Part shown: positions 8,363 to 16,776 of the stretch, in pieces
How positions within the stretch are numbered: position 1 is the stretch's first letter
Layout of the letters: every line of letters begins with the position of its first letter
Source of the DNA: an uncultured Chitinophagaceae bacterium
GTDB taxonomy: Bacteria > Bacteroidota > Bacteroidia > Chitinophagales > Chitinophagaceae
Assembly: GCA_937873715.1 (NCBI GenBank)
Contig: CALMYJ010000004.1
Coordinates: 320,480-384,479, forward strand
Reading direction: 5' to 3'
DNA: 64,000 nt
Notes under the pieces: model-generated
What the model was told of the DNA's origin: nothing
Seen by the model: the letters and a program-made list of their open reading frames with translations, nothing else
Databases searched by the model: none
Made by a program: the position numbers and the translations under genes

Positions 8363-9707
8363 TTTTGAAAAACAGGTGAATGCACTCATGGAAGGCTTTA
8401 CGGTGCAGCCTTCGGAGCAGCCCTGGCAAAAAATTGAACCGCAAATCACCAACAGGGAAAAGCGCCGCCGGGGTATACTGTACCTGTGCTTATTGCTAAC
8501 CCTGCTCACAGGATGGGGCATCTACAGCAGCATCAATACCACCACGGAAAATGCACTTGCTGAAAGCCATACAACTCCAGCCAAAAAAACAACTGTTGAG
8601 CCTGTAAATACACAAAAGCTAACTAACCCTGCCGTGCAGCCCAAAATACCAGCAGTGGTGCCGGCAGCACAAATTCCAATTACAAAAAATATTATTCAAC
8701 AGCCGGCAACAGCACCGGCAGCAAACAGTACAGTTCAACAGCAGCCTTATAAAAATGGCAGTACGGCAAAACGTATACAGCGCAGTAGCACTACAACTAC
8801 TTCGGTTGTTACAGCATCTATAGATGAGTTAATAGAAACAGGGCAGGCCGTTCAGCCTGTTGCGATAGATGACACTGAAGCAAACGGTTTTGCGCTATCC
8901 GAAAAAGCGCTGCTACATCCTGCTGATACCACCCTTGCTACTGATACCGCTTGCCTGGAATCCGCAGTGGTTAAAGCAAAAACCGATACAGCCGGATCTA
9001 TAACATCCACAACAATACGCCAAACTAAAGGCTGGACCTTTTGGGCACAGGTGGCAGGAGGTGTGGGTGCCACGGGAACTGGTTACCAGAGCCAGTTACC
9101 TGCTTCAGGTTATTATTTCGGCAGTCTTTCAAATGAAGTGTCGCAGGGCGGCGGGCCTTTTAACTCAGCCATACGCTCTGCCTCTTTAATTCGCCGGGGC
9201 GCTTCATTTTCGGCAGGTATTCATGCACAAAACACCTTAAGCAGCAGGTGGGCTATTAGTACGGGTATGCAGTACCGTTATTTATCAACTGCTATTGCTG
9301 TAAATAAAAGGAATGACAGCATTGTTGCCGGCAATACGGGTACATATAACAATGCCTACCATTTTGTAATGGTACCGGTTACACTTCAGCTTACGGCAGG
9401 GTTTAATCATAAATTACCGCTATACCTGCAGGCCGGTGTGCATGTAGGGTTATTGGTGGGTACCAATGCCCTGCAGTTCGATAACCGCACCGGAAATTAT
9501 TATGCGGATAATGATATATTTAATACCATGCAGGCCGGGATTCATGCGGCAGCAGCCATTAACCTGCGTAACAAAAAGCATTTGCCACTTTTAATTGGCC
9601 CGGTGCTGGAGTACAGTCTTACACCCGTTGCTGCAAAAGGTTTTTATGGAAATACACACTACAGTTTTATTGGGTTGCAGGTAAAGCAGCAGTTGGGTAA
9701 AAAATAA
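8349..9707 (+). CDS. Anti-sigma-like N-terminus, TM helix and outer-membrane beta-barrel protein (Dma-like)
   Basis: 452 residues with unusual architecture. Residues 1-40 are a short cytoplasmic helix pair (NNFEKQVNALMEGFTVQPSE, then PWQKIEPQI) resembling anti-sigma segments. Residues about 42-60 form one TM helix after a KRRR positive patch. Residues about 65-225 are a Thr/Pro/Ala/Gln-rich, probably disordered linker. Residues about 228-452 have alternating hydrophobic/aromatic strands and a C-terminus (YSFIGLQVKQQLGKK) of a small beta-barrel. This matches the dual membrane-spanning anti-sigma factors (Dma) described in Bacteroides thetaiotaomicron, which bridge inner and outer membrane and control a cognate ECF factor. 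Overlap with the sigma gene supports partnership. Function here is inferred from architecture. The alternative is a plain barrel protein with an uncleaved anchor. Confidence 0.8.
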   Translation: MPENNFEKQVNALMEGFTVQPSEQPWQKIEPQITNREKRRRGILYLCLLLTLLTGWGIYSSINTTTENALAESHTTPAKKTTVEPVNTQKLTNPAVQPKIPAVVPAAQIPITKNIIQQPATAPAANSTVQQQPYKNGSTAKRIQRSSTTTTSVVTASIDELIETGQAVQPVAIDDTEANGFALSEKALLHPADTTLATDTACLESAVVKAKTDTAGSITSTTIRQTKGWTFWAQVAGGVGATGTGYQSQLPASGYYFGSLSNEVSQGGGPFNSAIRSASLIRRGASFSAGIHAQNTLSSRWAISTGMQYRYLSTAIAVNKRNDSIVAGNTGTYNNAYHFVMVPVTLQLTAGFNHKLPLYLQAGVHVGLLVGTNALQFDNRTGNYYADNDIFNTMQAGIHAAAAINLRNKKHLPLLIGPVLEYSLTPVAAKGFYGNTHYSFIGLQVKQQLGKK

Positions 9708-9719
9708 TTTTGTTGTTGC

Positions 9720-9745
9720 GCAACCCCTGTTACAATACTGTTGTC
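9720..9745 (+). promoter_or_regulatory. Putative ECF promoter GCAAC-N18-GTC before the LVIVD lipoprotein
   Basis: GCAAC at 9720-9724 and GTC at 9743-9745, again separated by 18 bases, end 28 bases before the lipoprotein ATG at 9774. The two boxes and spacing copy the element upstream of the sigma gene, while the spacer sequences differ (only part is shared). This suggests that the lipoprotein and the outer-membrane gene after it belong to the regulon of the neighbouring ECF factor. Confidence 0.5.
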
Positions 9746-9773
9746 AGCCATTGTATCACCATTACTACTACAC

Positions 9774-11045
9774 ATGAAAAAGTTTCTTTTTGCTGCCCGG
9801 TTATGTATAGTATTGCTGTTGCTTGGTCTATTGCAGGGTTGTACCAAGGATAGCTGCAGGCGCATTTACCAGTACAGTACTTTTACACCTGTGTATAAAA
9901 CAAAAGAGGCGGTACTGCTGGATATCAAAAGCCACCCGGCAAAAAATATCCAGTCGCCCGGCAAAATTGTATTGCTTGGCAATTATATTTTTTTGAACGA
10001 CATCAATAAGGGCATTCACATCATCGATAATAGTAACCCCGCTGCCCCGGTAAATAAAGCTTTTATTGATATCCCCGGTAATGTAGATATTGCCATTAAG
10101 GGTAATACGCTTTATGCTGATTTATACGCCGACCTCGTGGAAATTGATATCAGCAATGTGCTGAATGTAAAGCTGCTGAAAGTGGTGAAGCATGTTTTTT
10201 CTGAAAGGTTTTATAGTGGTTTTTCGCCCGATTCAACAAAAGTAATAACAGGGTGGATACGGAAAGATACTGCGTTAACACTGGGTTGTTCCAGCAATCC
10301 CTGGTCGTCCTGGAGTGGTGCTGTTTTTATGCTGGCGTCTGAAGCGGCCTCGATGGCCGGGAGCAACAGTTTTGCCGGCGGAGCACCCACAGGTATTACC
10401 GGTTCCATGTCGAGGTTTGCGATGGTGGGCAATTACCTGTATATGGTAAGCAGCAGCAGGCTCGAAGTAATGGATGTATCTGCACCTGCTGCACCGGTTT
10501 TGGTAAATTCAATCAACCTCGGCTGGGGTATTGAAACCATTTACCCCTTTAAAGACAAGTTATTCATTGGTTCTAATACCGGCATGTTTATTTATAATAT
10601 TGAGCACCCTGCAAGCCCGGCACCAATGGGTACATTTACCCATGCCCGTGTATGCGACCCCGTTATTGCCGATGATAAATATGCTTACGTAACCCTGCGC
10701 AACGGTACGCAATGTGTTGGTTTCTTAAATGAACTCAATGTGGTAGATATCCGAAACCTTAATACACCTGTACTGCTTAAAAGATATGACCTGTTTAATC
10801 CGCATGGTCTTTCAAAAGATGGAAATACTTTGCTGATTTGCGATGGTAAAGATGGTCTTAAAATATATGACGCTGCCAATATCAGCAACCTGGTGCTCAA
10901 GCAGCACATCAAAGGGCCGGATACTTATGATGTGATTGCACAAAACAATATTGCGCTGGTAGTGGCACAGGATGGCCTGTACCAGTATGACTACAGCAAG
11001 CCGAATGACGTAAAGCAATTAAGTAAATTACCTGTTACCCGATAA
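9774..11045 (+). CDS. LVIVD-repeat lipoprotein
   Basis: 423-residue exported lipoprotein. The signal peptide MKKFLFAARLCIVLLLLGLL ends in the lipobox LQGC, giving a lipid-modified Cys at about residue 23. The body consists of repeated blade-like units with the pattern hxxhDhSxPxxPxh (IIDNSNPAAPV, VMDVSAPAAPV, IYNIEHPASPA, VVDIRNLNTPV, IYDAANISNL), characteristic of LVIVD-repeat proteins that form a beta-propeller-like fold. ATG 9774 was chosen because it is followed directly by the signal peptide. It lies 66 bp after the anti-sigma-like gene and 14 bp before a small outer-membrane protein gene. No enzymatic residues are evident; a binding or scaffold role is possible. Confidence 0.85.
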   Translation: MKKFLFAARLCIVLLLLGLLQGCTKDSCRRIYQYSTFTPVYKTKEAVLLDIKSHPAKNIQSPGKIVLLGNYIFLNDINKGIHIIDNSNPAAPVNKAFIDIPGNVDIAIKGNTLYADLYADLVEIDISNVLNVKLLKVVKHVFSERFYSGFSPDSTKVITGWIRKDTALTLGCSSNPWSSWSGAVFMLASEAASMAGSNSFAGGAPTGITGSMSRFAMVGNYLYMVSSSRLEVMDVSAPAAPVLVNSINLGWGIETIYPFKDKLFIGSNTGMFIYNIEHPASPAPMGTFTHARVCDPVIADDKYAYVTLRNGTQCVGFLNELNVVDIRNLNTPVLLKRYDLFNPHGLSKDGNTLLICDGKDGLKIYDAANISNLVLKQHIKGPDTYDVIAQNNIALVVAQDGLYQYDYSKPNDVKQLSKLPVTR

Positions 11046-11059
11046 ACTATAGTATAGCC

Positions 11060-11650
11060 ATGAAATTTTTATATGTCATTTTACTGCTGTTGTATTGTGG
11101 TACAGCTACTGCCCAAAAAAAACGGCACAGCAATTCGGCAAAATTTAACTCCGGCATACAGGGAGGAATCTTAGAAGGGCAGCACCATCATACTACCGGG
11201 CAACTGCAATGGGTAAACGGTTTCAGGGTTGCCAGTTGGGCAGCAGGTATTGGCGTGGGGGTTGATTATTATGGCAGCAAGCGCAGCCTGCCTTTATTTG
11301 TTGATGTAAAAAAATATTTACTTACCGGCAAAGAAACACCCTTTATATATGCCAGTGTGGGCCACAATTATAGCTGGCTGCGAGACAATCAAAAGCGTTT
11401 TAGCTGGAATGTGGCCGAATATAAACAGGAAGGTGGATTGTATTACGATATTGGTATTGGGTACCGGTTTCCAGTGGGTAAATGGATTGATATGGGCTTT
11501 AGCGGAGGCTATTCGTACAAGCGGCAAAAAGAAGTATTCCTGCTATTACCCTGCACTACCTGTTTTCCACAGCCGCAGCCTTCGGTTATCCCTGATAGTT
11601 ATGATTACCAGTTCAGGCGCCTGAGCCTGAAGGCGAGCCTGTGGTTTTAA
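11060..11650 (+). CDS. Small outer-membrane beta-barrel protein, hypothetical
   Basis: 196-residue exported protein with a signal peptide (MKFLYVILLLLYCGTATAQ, cleavage after AQ). Alternating Gly/aromatic segments (GIGVGVDYYGSK, YDIGIGYRFPVGKW, FSGGYSYKRQ) and a terminal aromatic (SLKASLWF) are typical of an 8-stranded outer-membrane barrel. A Cys-rich CTTCFPQP stretch lies near the C-terminus. It follows the LVIVD lipoprotein by 14 bp and is presumably co-transcribed from the putative ECF promoter. Its 3' end overlaps convergent queG by 38 bp. No specific family is recognised. Confidence 0.75.
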   Translation: MKFLYVILLLLYCGTATAQKKRHSNSAKFNSGIQGGILEGQHHHTTGQLQWVNGFRVASWAAGIGVGVDYYGSKRSLPLFVDVKKYLLTGKETPFIYASVGHNYSWLRDNQKRFSWNVAEYKQEGGLYYDIGIGYRFPVGKWIDMGFSGGYSYKRQKEVFLLLPCTTCFPQPQPSVIPDSYDYQFRRLSLKASLWF

Positions 11651-12569
11651 TAAACTGCAGGTTGCGTTTAATACCGGCATACTTACTTCGCTTCAGGGGT
11701 GAGTGCTGAAATATTTTTTTGAAAGCTTCTTCTGTAAGTTCTTCCCAGTCGTTGGCAGTAAAATTTAAAATGGCAGGTATTGGCGCAAAGCCGTCTTCTT
11801 TTGCAGGTTGGCTAAAACGGTTCCAGGGACACACATCCTGGCAGGTATCGCAGCCAAACATCCAGTTGTCAAATTTGCCCTGCATGTCTGCCGGTATCAA
11901 TGCCTCTTTCAATTCGATGGTATAATATGAAATACATTTACTGCCATCCACCACTTTGCCGGGTAGTATGGCGCCAGTAGGACAGCTATCAATGCAGCGG
12001 GTGCAGCTACCGCAAAAATCTTTGGTAAAAGGGGCATCATATTCCAGTGTAATATCCACAATGAGGGTGGCGATAAAAAAAAAGCTGCCCTGTTGTTTGT
12101 TAATCAGGTTGCCGTTTTTGCCAATCCATCCCAGCCCCGTTTTTTGTGCCCAGGTACGTTCCAGCACAGGGGCACTATCTACAAAACCACGACCGTTAAT
12201 ATCTCCAATGTTTTTTTTTACATCTACCAGCAGGCTGTTCAGCTTGTTTCGGATGATGTGGTGATAATCGTTCCCGTAAGCATATTTTGAAATTTTGGGT
12301 CTGCCATCCTGCTCTTGTTGTTGTTGTGGAAAATAATTCATCAGCAGGGTAATTACCGATTGGGCACCGGGCACCAGTTTAGTTGGGTCGATACGCAGGT
12401 CGAAATAATTTTCCATGTATTGCATACCGCCATGCATGCCTTTGCTGAGCCATTGCTCCAGCCTCCGGGCATCCTCATCCAATTGCTGAACAGGGGCAAT
12501 GCCACAATAGCTGAAGCCCTGTGCGGCAGCAGCGTTTTTAATAATTAATGATTTTTTATCCTGGAGCAA
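11613..12569 (-). CDS. queG: Epoxyqueuosine reductase
   Basis: Cytoplasmic cobalamin- and iron-sulfur-dependent enzyme that reduces epoxyqueuosine to queuosine in tRNA, the last step of queuosine synthesis. The 318-residue protein contains two ferredoxin-like [4Fe-4S] motifs: CGSCTRCIDSCPTGAI and CDTCQDVCPWN. The upstream PVLERTWAQKTGLGWIGKNG signature is specific to QueG. The C-terminal HEAT-like extension of longer homologues is absent, as in the shorter family form ending in SPLKRSKYAGIKRNLQF. It is convergent with the small outer-membrane gene (38-bp 3' overlap). Upstream of its start is the divergent DUF3857 operon. Confidence 0.95.
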   Translation of the reverse strand: MLQDKKSLIIKNAAAAQGFSYCGIAPVQQLDEDARRLEQWLSKGMHGGMQYMENYFDLRIDPTKLVPGAQSVITLLMNYFPQQQQEQDGRPKISKYAYGNDYHHIIRNKLNSLLVDVKKNIGDINGRGFVDSAPVLERTWAQKTGLGWIGKNGNLINKQQGSFFFIATLIVDITLEYDAPFTKDFCGSCTRCIDSCPTGAILPGKVVDGSKCISYYTIELKEALIPADMQGKFDNWMFGCDTCQDVCPWNRFSQPAKEDGFAPIPAILNFTANDWEELTEEAFKKIFQHSPLKRSKYAGIKRNLQFIKTTGSPSGSGA

Positions 12570-12578
12570 GTGTGCTGA

Positions 12579-12611
12579 TTTGTTTTAAATATGATTTAAT
12601 ACATATATTTA
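12579..12611 (+). promoter_or_regulatory. Possible Bacteroidota promoter for the DUF3857 operon
   Basis: TTTG at 12579-12582 and TATATTTA at 12604-12611 (compare TAnnTTTG) are separated by 21 bases and lie 29 bases before the ATG at 12641. The last base of the -7 box deviates. It is the best candidate in the 71-bp queG-DUF3857 gap. Confidence 0.35.
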
Positions 12612-12640
12612 CCGCCGTTATTTAATAAAACCAAAACTAC

Positions 12641-14725
12641 ATGAATACTCCAGCAAAGTTACTGGCAGTACTTGTGCTTTTATTTTCCGTACAAATCCGT
12701 ACAGCAGCACAAGACAAATTACCCATTAAATTCGGAAAACTGTCTGCTGATGATTTCAATATTCAATCACGGCTTATAGATTCCGGTACACATGCAGTTG
12801 TTGTTGCAGATGTGGGGTTGTCGGAGTTTATGACCAATACCAGCAGCCAGAGTTTTTCGCTTTTATTCAGGCACAAAAAGCGGATGAAAATTATCAGCAA
12901 AAATGGTTTTGATATTGCTACGGTTTCCATTCCGCTGTACATAGGCAGTAATGGTAAGGAAGAAAAACTGGAAGATTTTAGAGCTTATACCTACAACCTT
13001 GTTAATGGTAAGGTAATCGAAACCAGGTTAGAAAAGGATAACCTTTTTACAGAAAAAGTGAATAAAAACTGGGTTGTTAAAAAATTTACATTTCCTGCTT
13101 TGCAGGAAGGCAGTATTCTTGAATACAGTTATCAAATTAAGTCTGACTTTATTTTTAACCTGCAGCCCTGGGAGTTCCAGGGAAAGTATCCCGTTTTGTG
13201 GAGCCAGTACGATGCCAATATTCCCGAGTTCTTTAAATATGTTACCCTTTCGCAGGGTTATTTCCCCTTTTTTGTAAATAAGTCAGAACAGGTAGAAAGC
13301 AGTTTCACTTTTACCAAAAGAAAAACCGAAGAAGAAGCTTATTTAGACAGGGGAAGCGGATTCAACAGCGGGCAATCAAGGACACCTATTGTAAGTACAT
13401 TTAATCTAAAGGGTAAAATATATTACCATACCTGGATAATGAAAGAAGTGCCTGCATTGAAAGAAGAGCCATTTACCACTACTATTAAAAATGCTGTTGC
13501 CAAAATTGAATTTCAACTTAACCAGATAGCCTACCCGGGTACTATAGCCCAAAACTATATGGATAGCTGGGAAAAAGTAGCTGAAGAGATGCGTAATGAA
13601 GAAAAGTTTGGCTCAGCTATCAGTGGGGCCAACAACTGGCTGAATGATGAACTCAGTGTAGTAGCGGGTGGCGCTGCTACCGAAATAGAAAAGGCCCGCA
13701 AACTGTACGAGTATGTTCGGAATAATTTTACCTGGAATGGCGAAAGCCGGTTATACCTAACCACCGGTTTACGGGATGTGTATAGAAATAAGTCTGGCTC
13801 TTCTGCCGATATCAACCTGATGCTGATAGCCATGCTTCGCAATCGTGGTCTAAATGTGAATCCAGTAATACTAAGCACAAGGCAGCACGGCTTTACTCAC
13901 GAAATATATCCATTAATGGACAGGTACAATTATGTAATTGCTGCGCTGCACATTGGCAACGAAATTATTTACCTCGATGCCACACATCCACGCATGCCGT
14001 TTGGCAAATTACCGTTGTATGTATATAACGGCCATGCCCGTGAGATTACTACACAAACTGCAGCACCACTCACTTTCATGGCTGATGATATTATTGAAAA
14101 AACCAGCACCACCGTTTATGTTGTAAATATGGATAATGGGAAAACCGAGGGTAGTTATTCACAACAAAAAGGTATATACCAGTCGATGCAGTTGCGCAAT
14201 AAACTCTTAAAAACAACCCTGCCCGATTATCAGAAGGAAATAGCTGCACAGTGGCCGGATGATATTGAGATTACGCTGCTTGAAGTGGATTCGCTAAAAA
14301 AAACGGAAGAGCCAATATTAGTAAAAATTGAACTGAACCTGAAGGCATTTGAAAACAAAGATGATATAGTTTATTTCAGTCCAATGCTTGACGCCACCAT
14401 TAATAAAAATCCATTTACGGCAGCCGAGCGATTTTATCCTGTAGAAATGCCCTATACCTTTGAAGATATTTACAGCCTTACCATGCAAGTGCCCACCGGG
14501 TACAAAATTGAAGAGCTGCCCAAATCGGAAAGGCTCAATTTTAATGAAGATGAGGCCCTGTTTGAATACCTTATTTCTGCATCGGGTACTGATATTAACC
14601 TGCGCTGCAGGCTACAGTTCAATAAAGCCAATTTTGATAATGAGGATTACCAGTCGCTCAGGGATTTTTATGCCTACATCATTAAAAAGCAGGCAGAGCA
14701 AATTGTTTTTAAGAAGATAAAATAG
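12641..14725 (+). CDS. DUF3857/transglutaminase-like exported protein, catalytic Cys lost
   Basis: 694-residue protein with a signal peptide (MNTPAKLLAVLVLLFSVQ..TAAQ). It has an N-terminal DUF3857 domain (about residues 60-220, with GSILEYSYQIKSDFIFN) and a transglutaminase-like core (about 290-440), then a beta-rich C-terminal domain. At the position where transglutaminase-fold enzymes carry the nucleophile (YGDCKALSN in the third gene of this run) this protein reads SGSSADINL, so Cys is replaced by Ser, while the later VILSTRQHG and DRYNYVIAAL blocks persist. It is therefore probably non-enzymatic. The gene is first of three tandem paralogues; 23 bp separates it from the next. Its role is unknown; a periplasmic location is expected. 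Confidence 0.88.
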   Translation: MNTPAKLLAVLVLLFSVQIRTAAQDKLPIKFGKLSADDFNIQSRLIDSGTHAVVVADVGLSEFMTNTSSQSFSLLFRHKKRMKIISKNGFDIATVSIPLYIGSNGKEEKLEDFRAYTYNLVNGKVIETRLEKDNLFTEKVNKNWVVKKFTFPALQEGSILEYSYQIKSDFIFNLQPWEFQGKYPVLWSQYDANIPEFFKYVTLSQGYFPFFVNKSEQVESSFTFTKRKTEEEAYLDRGSGFNSGQSRTPIVSTFNLKGKIYYHTWIMKEVPALKEEPFTTTIKNAVAKIEFQLNQIAYPGTIAQNYMDSWEKVAEEMRNEEKFGSAISGANNWLNDELSVVAGGAATEIEKARKLYEYVRNNFTWNGESRLYLTTGLRDVYRNKSGSSADINLMLIAMLRNRGLNVNPVILSTRQHGFTHEIYPLMDRYNYVIAALHIGNEIIYLDATHPRMPFGKLPLYVYNGHAREITTQTAAPLTFMADDIIEKTSTTVYVVNMDNGKTEGSYSQQKGIYQSMQLRNKLLKTTLPDYQKEIAAQWPDDIEITLLEVDSLKKTEEPILVKIELNLKAFENKDDIVYFSPMLDATINKNPFTAAERFYPVEMPYTFEDIYSLTMQVPTGYKIEELPKSERLNFNEDEALFEYLISASGTDINLRCRLQFNKANFDNEDYQSLRDFYAYIIKKQAEQIVFKKIK

Positions 14726-14748
14726 TCATTTCAAAAGCGAAGTAAATT

Positions 14749-16776
14749 ATGAGAGGGTTATTGTTTTTAATTTTTGTGATGGCTGGTTTTACAATCAAGG
14801 CTCAAAAAGAGTATCCGGGTAATTTTGGCCGCATTACAGCAACCGACTTCGAAGTTCAATCCAAATTGGCAGATACAGGCGTTAAGGCGATAGTAATGTA
14901 TGATTATGGCGAAGTGAATTTTGTGGGTAATAATAAGGGCTGGTTCACCATGTTGTATCAGCACAGGCGAAGGGTGCTGATTAAAAAAAGCGCCGGTTAC
15001 TCTTTTGCAACAGTGATGGTGCCGCTGTACAGGGATAAAGAATCAAAAGAAACGATTGATAATATTGTTGCAGCATCCTATACGATGGAAGGTGGGGTGA
15101 TAGTTCGAAAAGAACTGGATCTTAAGGAACTGTATGAAGAAAAATACGATAGGCATTATTATATCAAAAAGTTTACAATACCTGGCGTTAAAGAAGGGAG
15201 CATAATTGAATATGCGTACAGGGTGAAATCAGATTTCTTTTTTAACCTTCCGGAATGGCATTTTCAGCATGAAGGAGCACCAGTATTATGGAGTGAATTT
15301 AAAGCATCAATCCCCGGGTTATTTACCTACCTGTCTTCCGAAAAAAGCCAGTATCCCTATCATTTAGACAGCGCTGTAGAAGGCTACAAGCATTATAGCA
15401 TCCGCCGTCAGCGCAAAAGTAACGACGGCGATGGCTTTGCTTCAACCGGTGAAAAATTATATACGGTATCCTCTACAACCGTTGAACGGCATTGGGTTAA
15501 AAAAGACGTGCCGGCATTCGTAGCGGAAAATCATATCACTTCTCCTAAAAATTTTATGGATGGTATTTCTTTTCAATTAATTAAAACTTACGATGGAGAA
15601 AGTTATTATGATGAAGCCGCTACATGGAGTAAAGTTGCCGATGACCTGATGAAAAGGGATGATTTTGGTTTTATGCTCACCCGGCGAAACGATTGGCTGT
15701 ATAAAGAATTGCAGGCTGTATATGAAAAAGAAGATGATAAACTTACCGCTGCCAAAAAAATTTATACGTATGTGCAACAGCATTACACCTGTAATAACAG
15801 TAATAGTTTTTTTCTAAAAGGAACCTTACAGGATGTGGTAAAGAATAAGTCGGGTACAGCAGGCGAAATCAACCTGTTGCTGGCTGTTATGTTACAAACA
15901 CTGGATATCCCTGTTCAACCAGTATTGCTTAGTACAAGGGATTTTGGGCGCAACTCAGCCACTTACCCGGTGTTGCATAAATTGAATTATGTATTATGCC
16001 GTGCCATCATCAACCAGGATACATATATACTTGATGCAGCAGTACCCTTCCTGCCTTTTGGCAAACTGCACTATAAATGCCATAATGGTCATGCAAGGAT
16101 AATCGACAAGAATGTAGCAGCGCTATATCTTTCTCCCGATGATTTGGCCGAACTTCATACTGTAAGCGTTGAGGTAAAAAATAGTGATAATGGTGCAGCA
16201 GAGGGTAGCTTCACGGAAACAAAGGGGTTATATGCATCCCTCAATTTTAAAAATAACATAAGACAAAGCGGTGAGGATTATTACAAACAAAAACTCATTG
16301 AGGATAACCTGCCGGATATTGAAGTCAACAACATACAGATAGAAGGGGCCGACGCAATTGATAAACCGGTACAAACCTCCTTCAACTTCAGTTTGCCGGC
16401 ATTTGATGGTAGCAATGTTATTTACTTTAATCCTGTTTTGTGGAATACTGCCCGGGCCAATCCCTTCCCGGCGATGGATAGAAAATACCCTGTAGAACTG
16501 CCTTACAAAAGCGTACAACAGTATACTTTAAAAATGGATATACCGCCCGGTTACAGGATTGATGAAATGCCCAAATCTGCCATTACAAAGCTAAATAATG
16601 ACGAAGGCGTATTTGAGTACATCATTAAAGAAGAAGAAGGCCAGTTGTTTTTGAAAACTAAAGTACAAATAAACAATACCTTCTTTAATAAAGATCAGTA
16701 TGGTGCACTCAGAGATTTTTATGCTGCTATCTTACAGCATTTTGGCGGTACAGTTGTGTTCAAAAAAATAAAATGA
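14749..16776 (+). CDS. DUF3857/transglutaminase-like exported protein, catalytic Cys lost
   Basis: 675-residue paralogue of the preceding gene with the same plan: signal peptide (MRGLLFLIFVMAGFTIKAQ), DUF3857 domain with GSIIEYAYRVKSDFFFNLPEW, transglutaminase-like middle and beta-rich C-terminus ending FGGTVVFKKIK, closely matching the ending of its neighbour. The nucleophile position reads SGTAGEINL, so Cys is replaced by Ala; the VLLSTRDFG block is retained. It overlaps the third gene by four bases (ATGA), indicating translational coupling. Paralogy to the first gene is clear from shared motifs throughout, consistent with tandem duplication followed by divergence. Confidence 0.88.
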   Translation: MRGLLFLIFVMAGFTIKAQKEYPGNFGRITATDFEVQSKLADTGVKAIVMYDYGEVNFVGNNKGWFTMLYQHRRRVLIKKSAGYSFATVMVPLYRDKESKETIDNIVAASYTMEGGVIVRKELDLKELYEEKYDRHYYIKKFTIPGVKEGSIIEYAYRVKSDFFFNLPEWHFQHEGAPVLWSEFKASIPGLFTYLSSEKSQYPYHLDSAVEGYKHYSIRRQRKSNDGDGFASTGEKLYTVSSTTVERHWVKKDVPAFVAENHITSPKNFMDGISFQLIKTYDGESYYDEAATWSKVADDLMKRDDFGFMLTRRNDWLYKELQAVYEKEDDKLTAAKKIYTYVQQHYTCNNSNSFFLKGTLQDVVKNKSGTAGEINLLLAVMLQTLDIPVQPVLLSTRDFGRNSATYPVLHKLNYVLCRAIINQDTYILDAAVPFLPFGKLHYKCHNGHARIIDKNVAALYLSPDDLAELHTVSVEVKNSDNGAAEGSFTETKGLYASLNFKNNIRQSGEDYYKQKLIEDNLPDIEVNNIQIEGADAIDKPVQTSFNFSLPAFDGSNVIYFNPVLWNTARANPFPAMDRKYPVELPYKSVQQYTLKMDIPPGYRIDEMPKSAITKLNNDEGVFEYIIKEEEGQLFLKTKVQINNTFFNKDQYGALRDFYAAILQHFGGTVVFKKIK

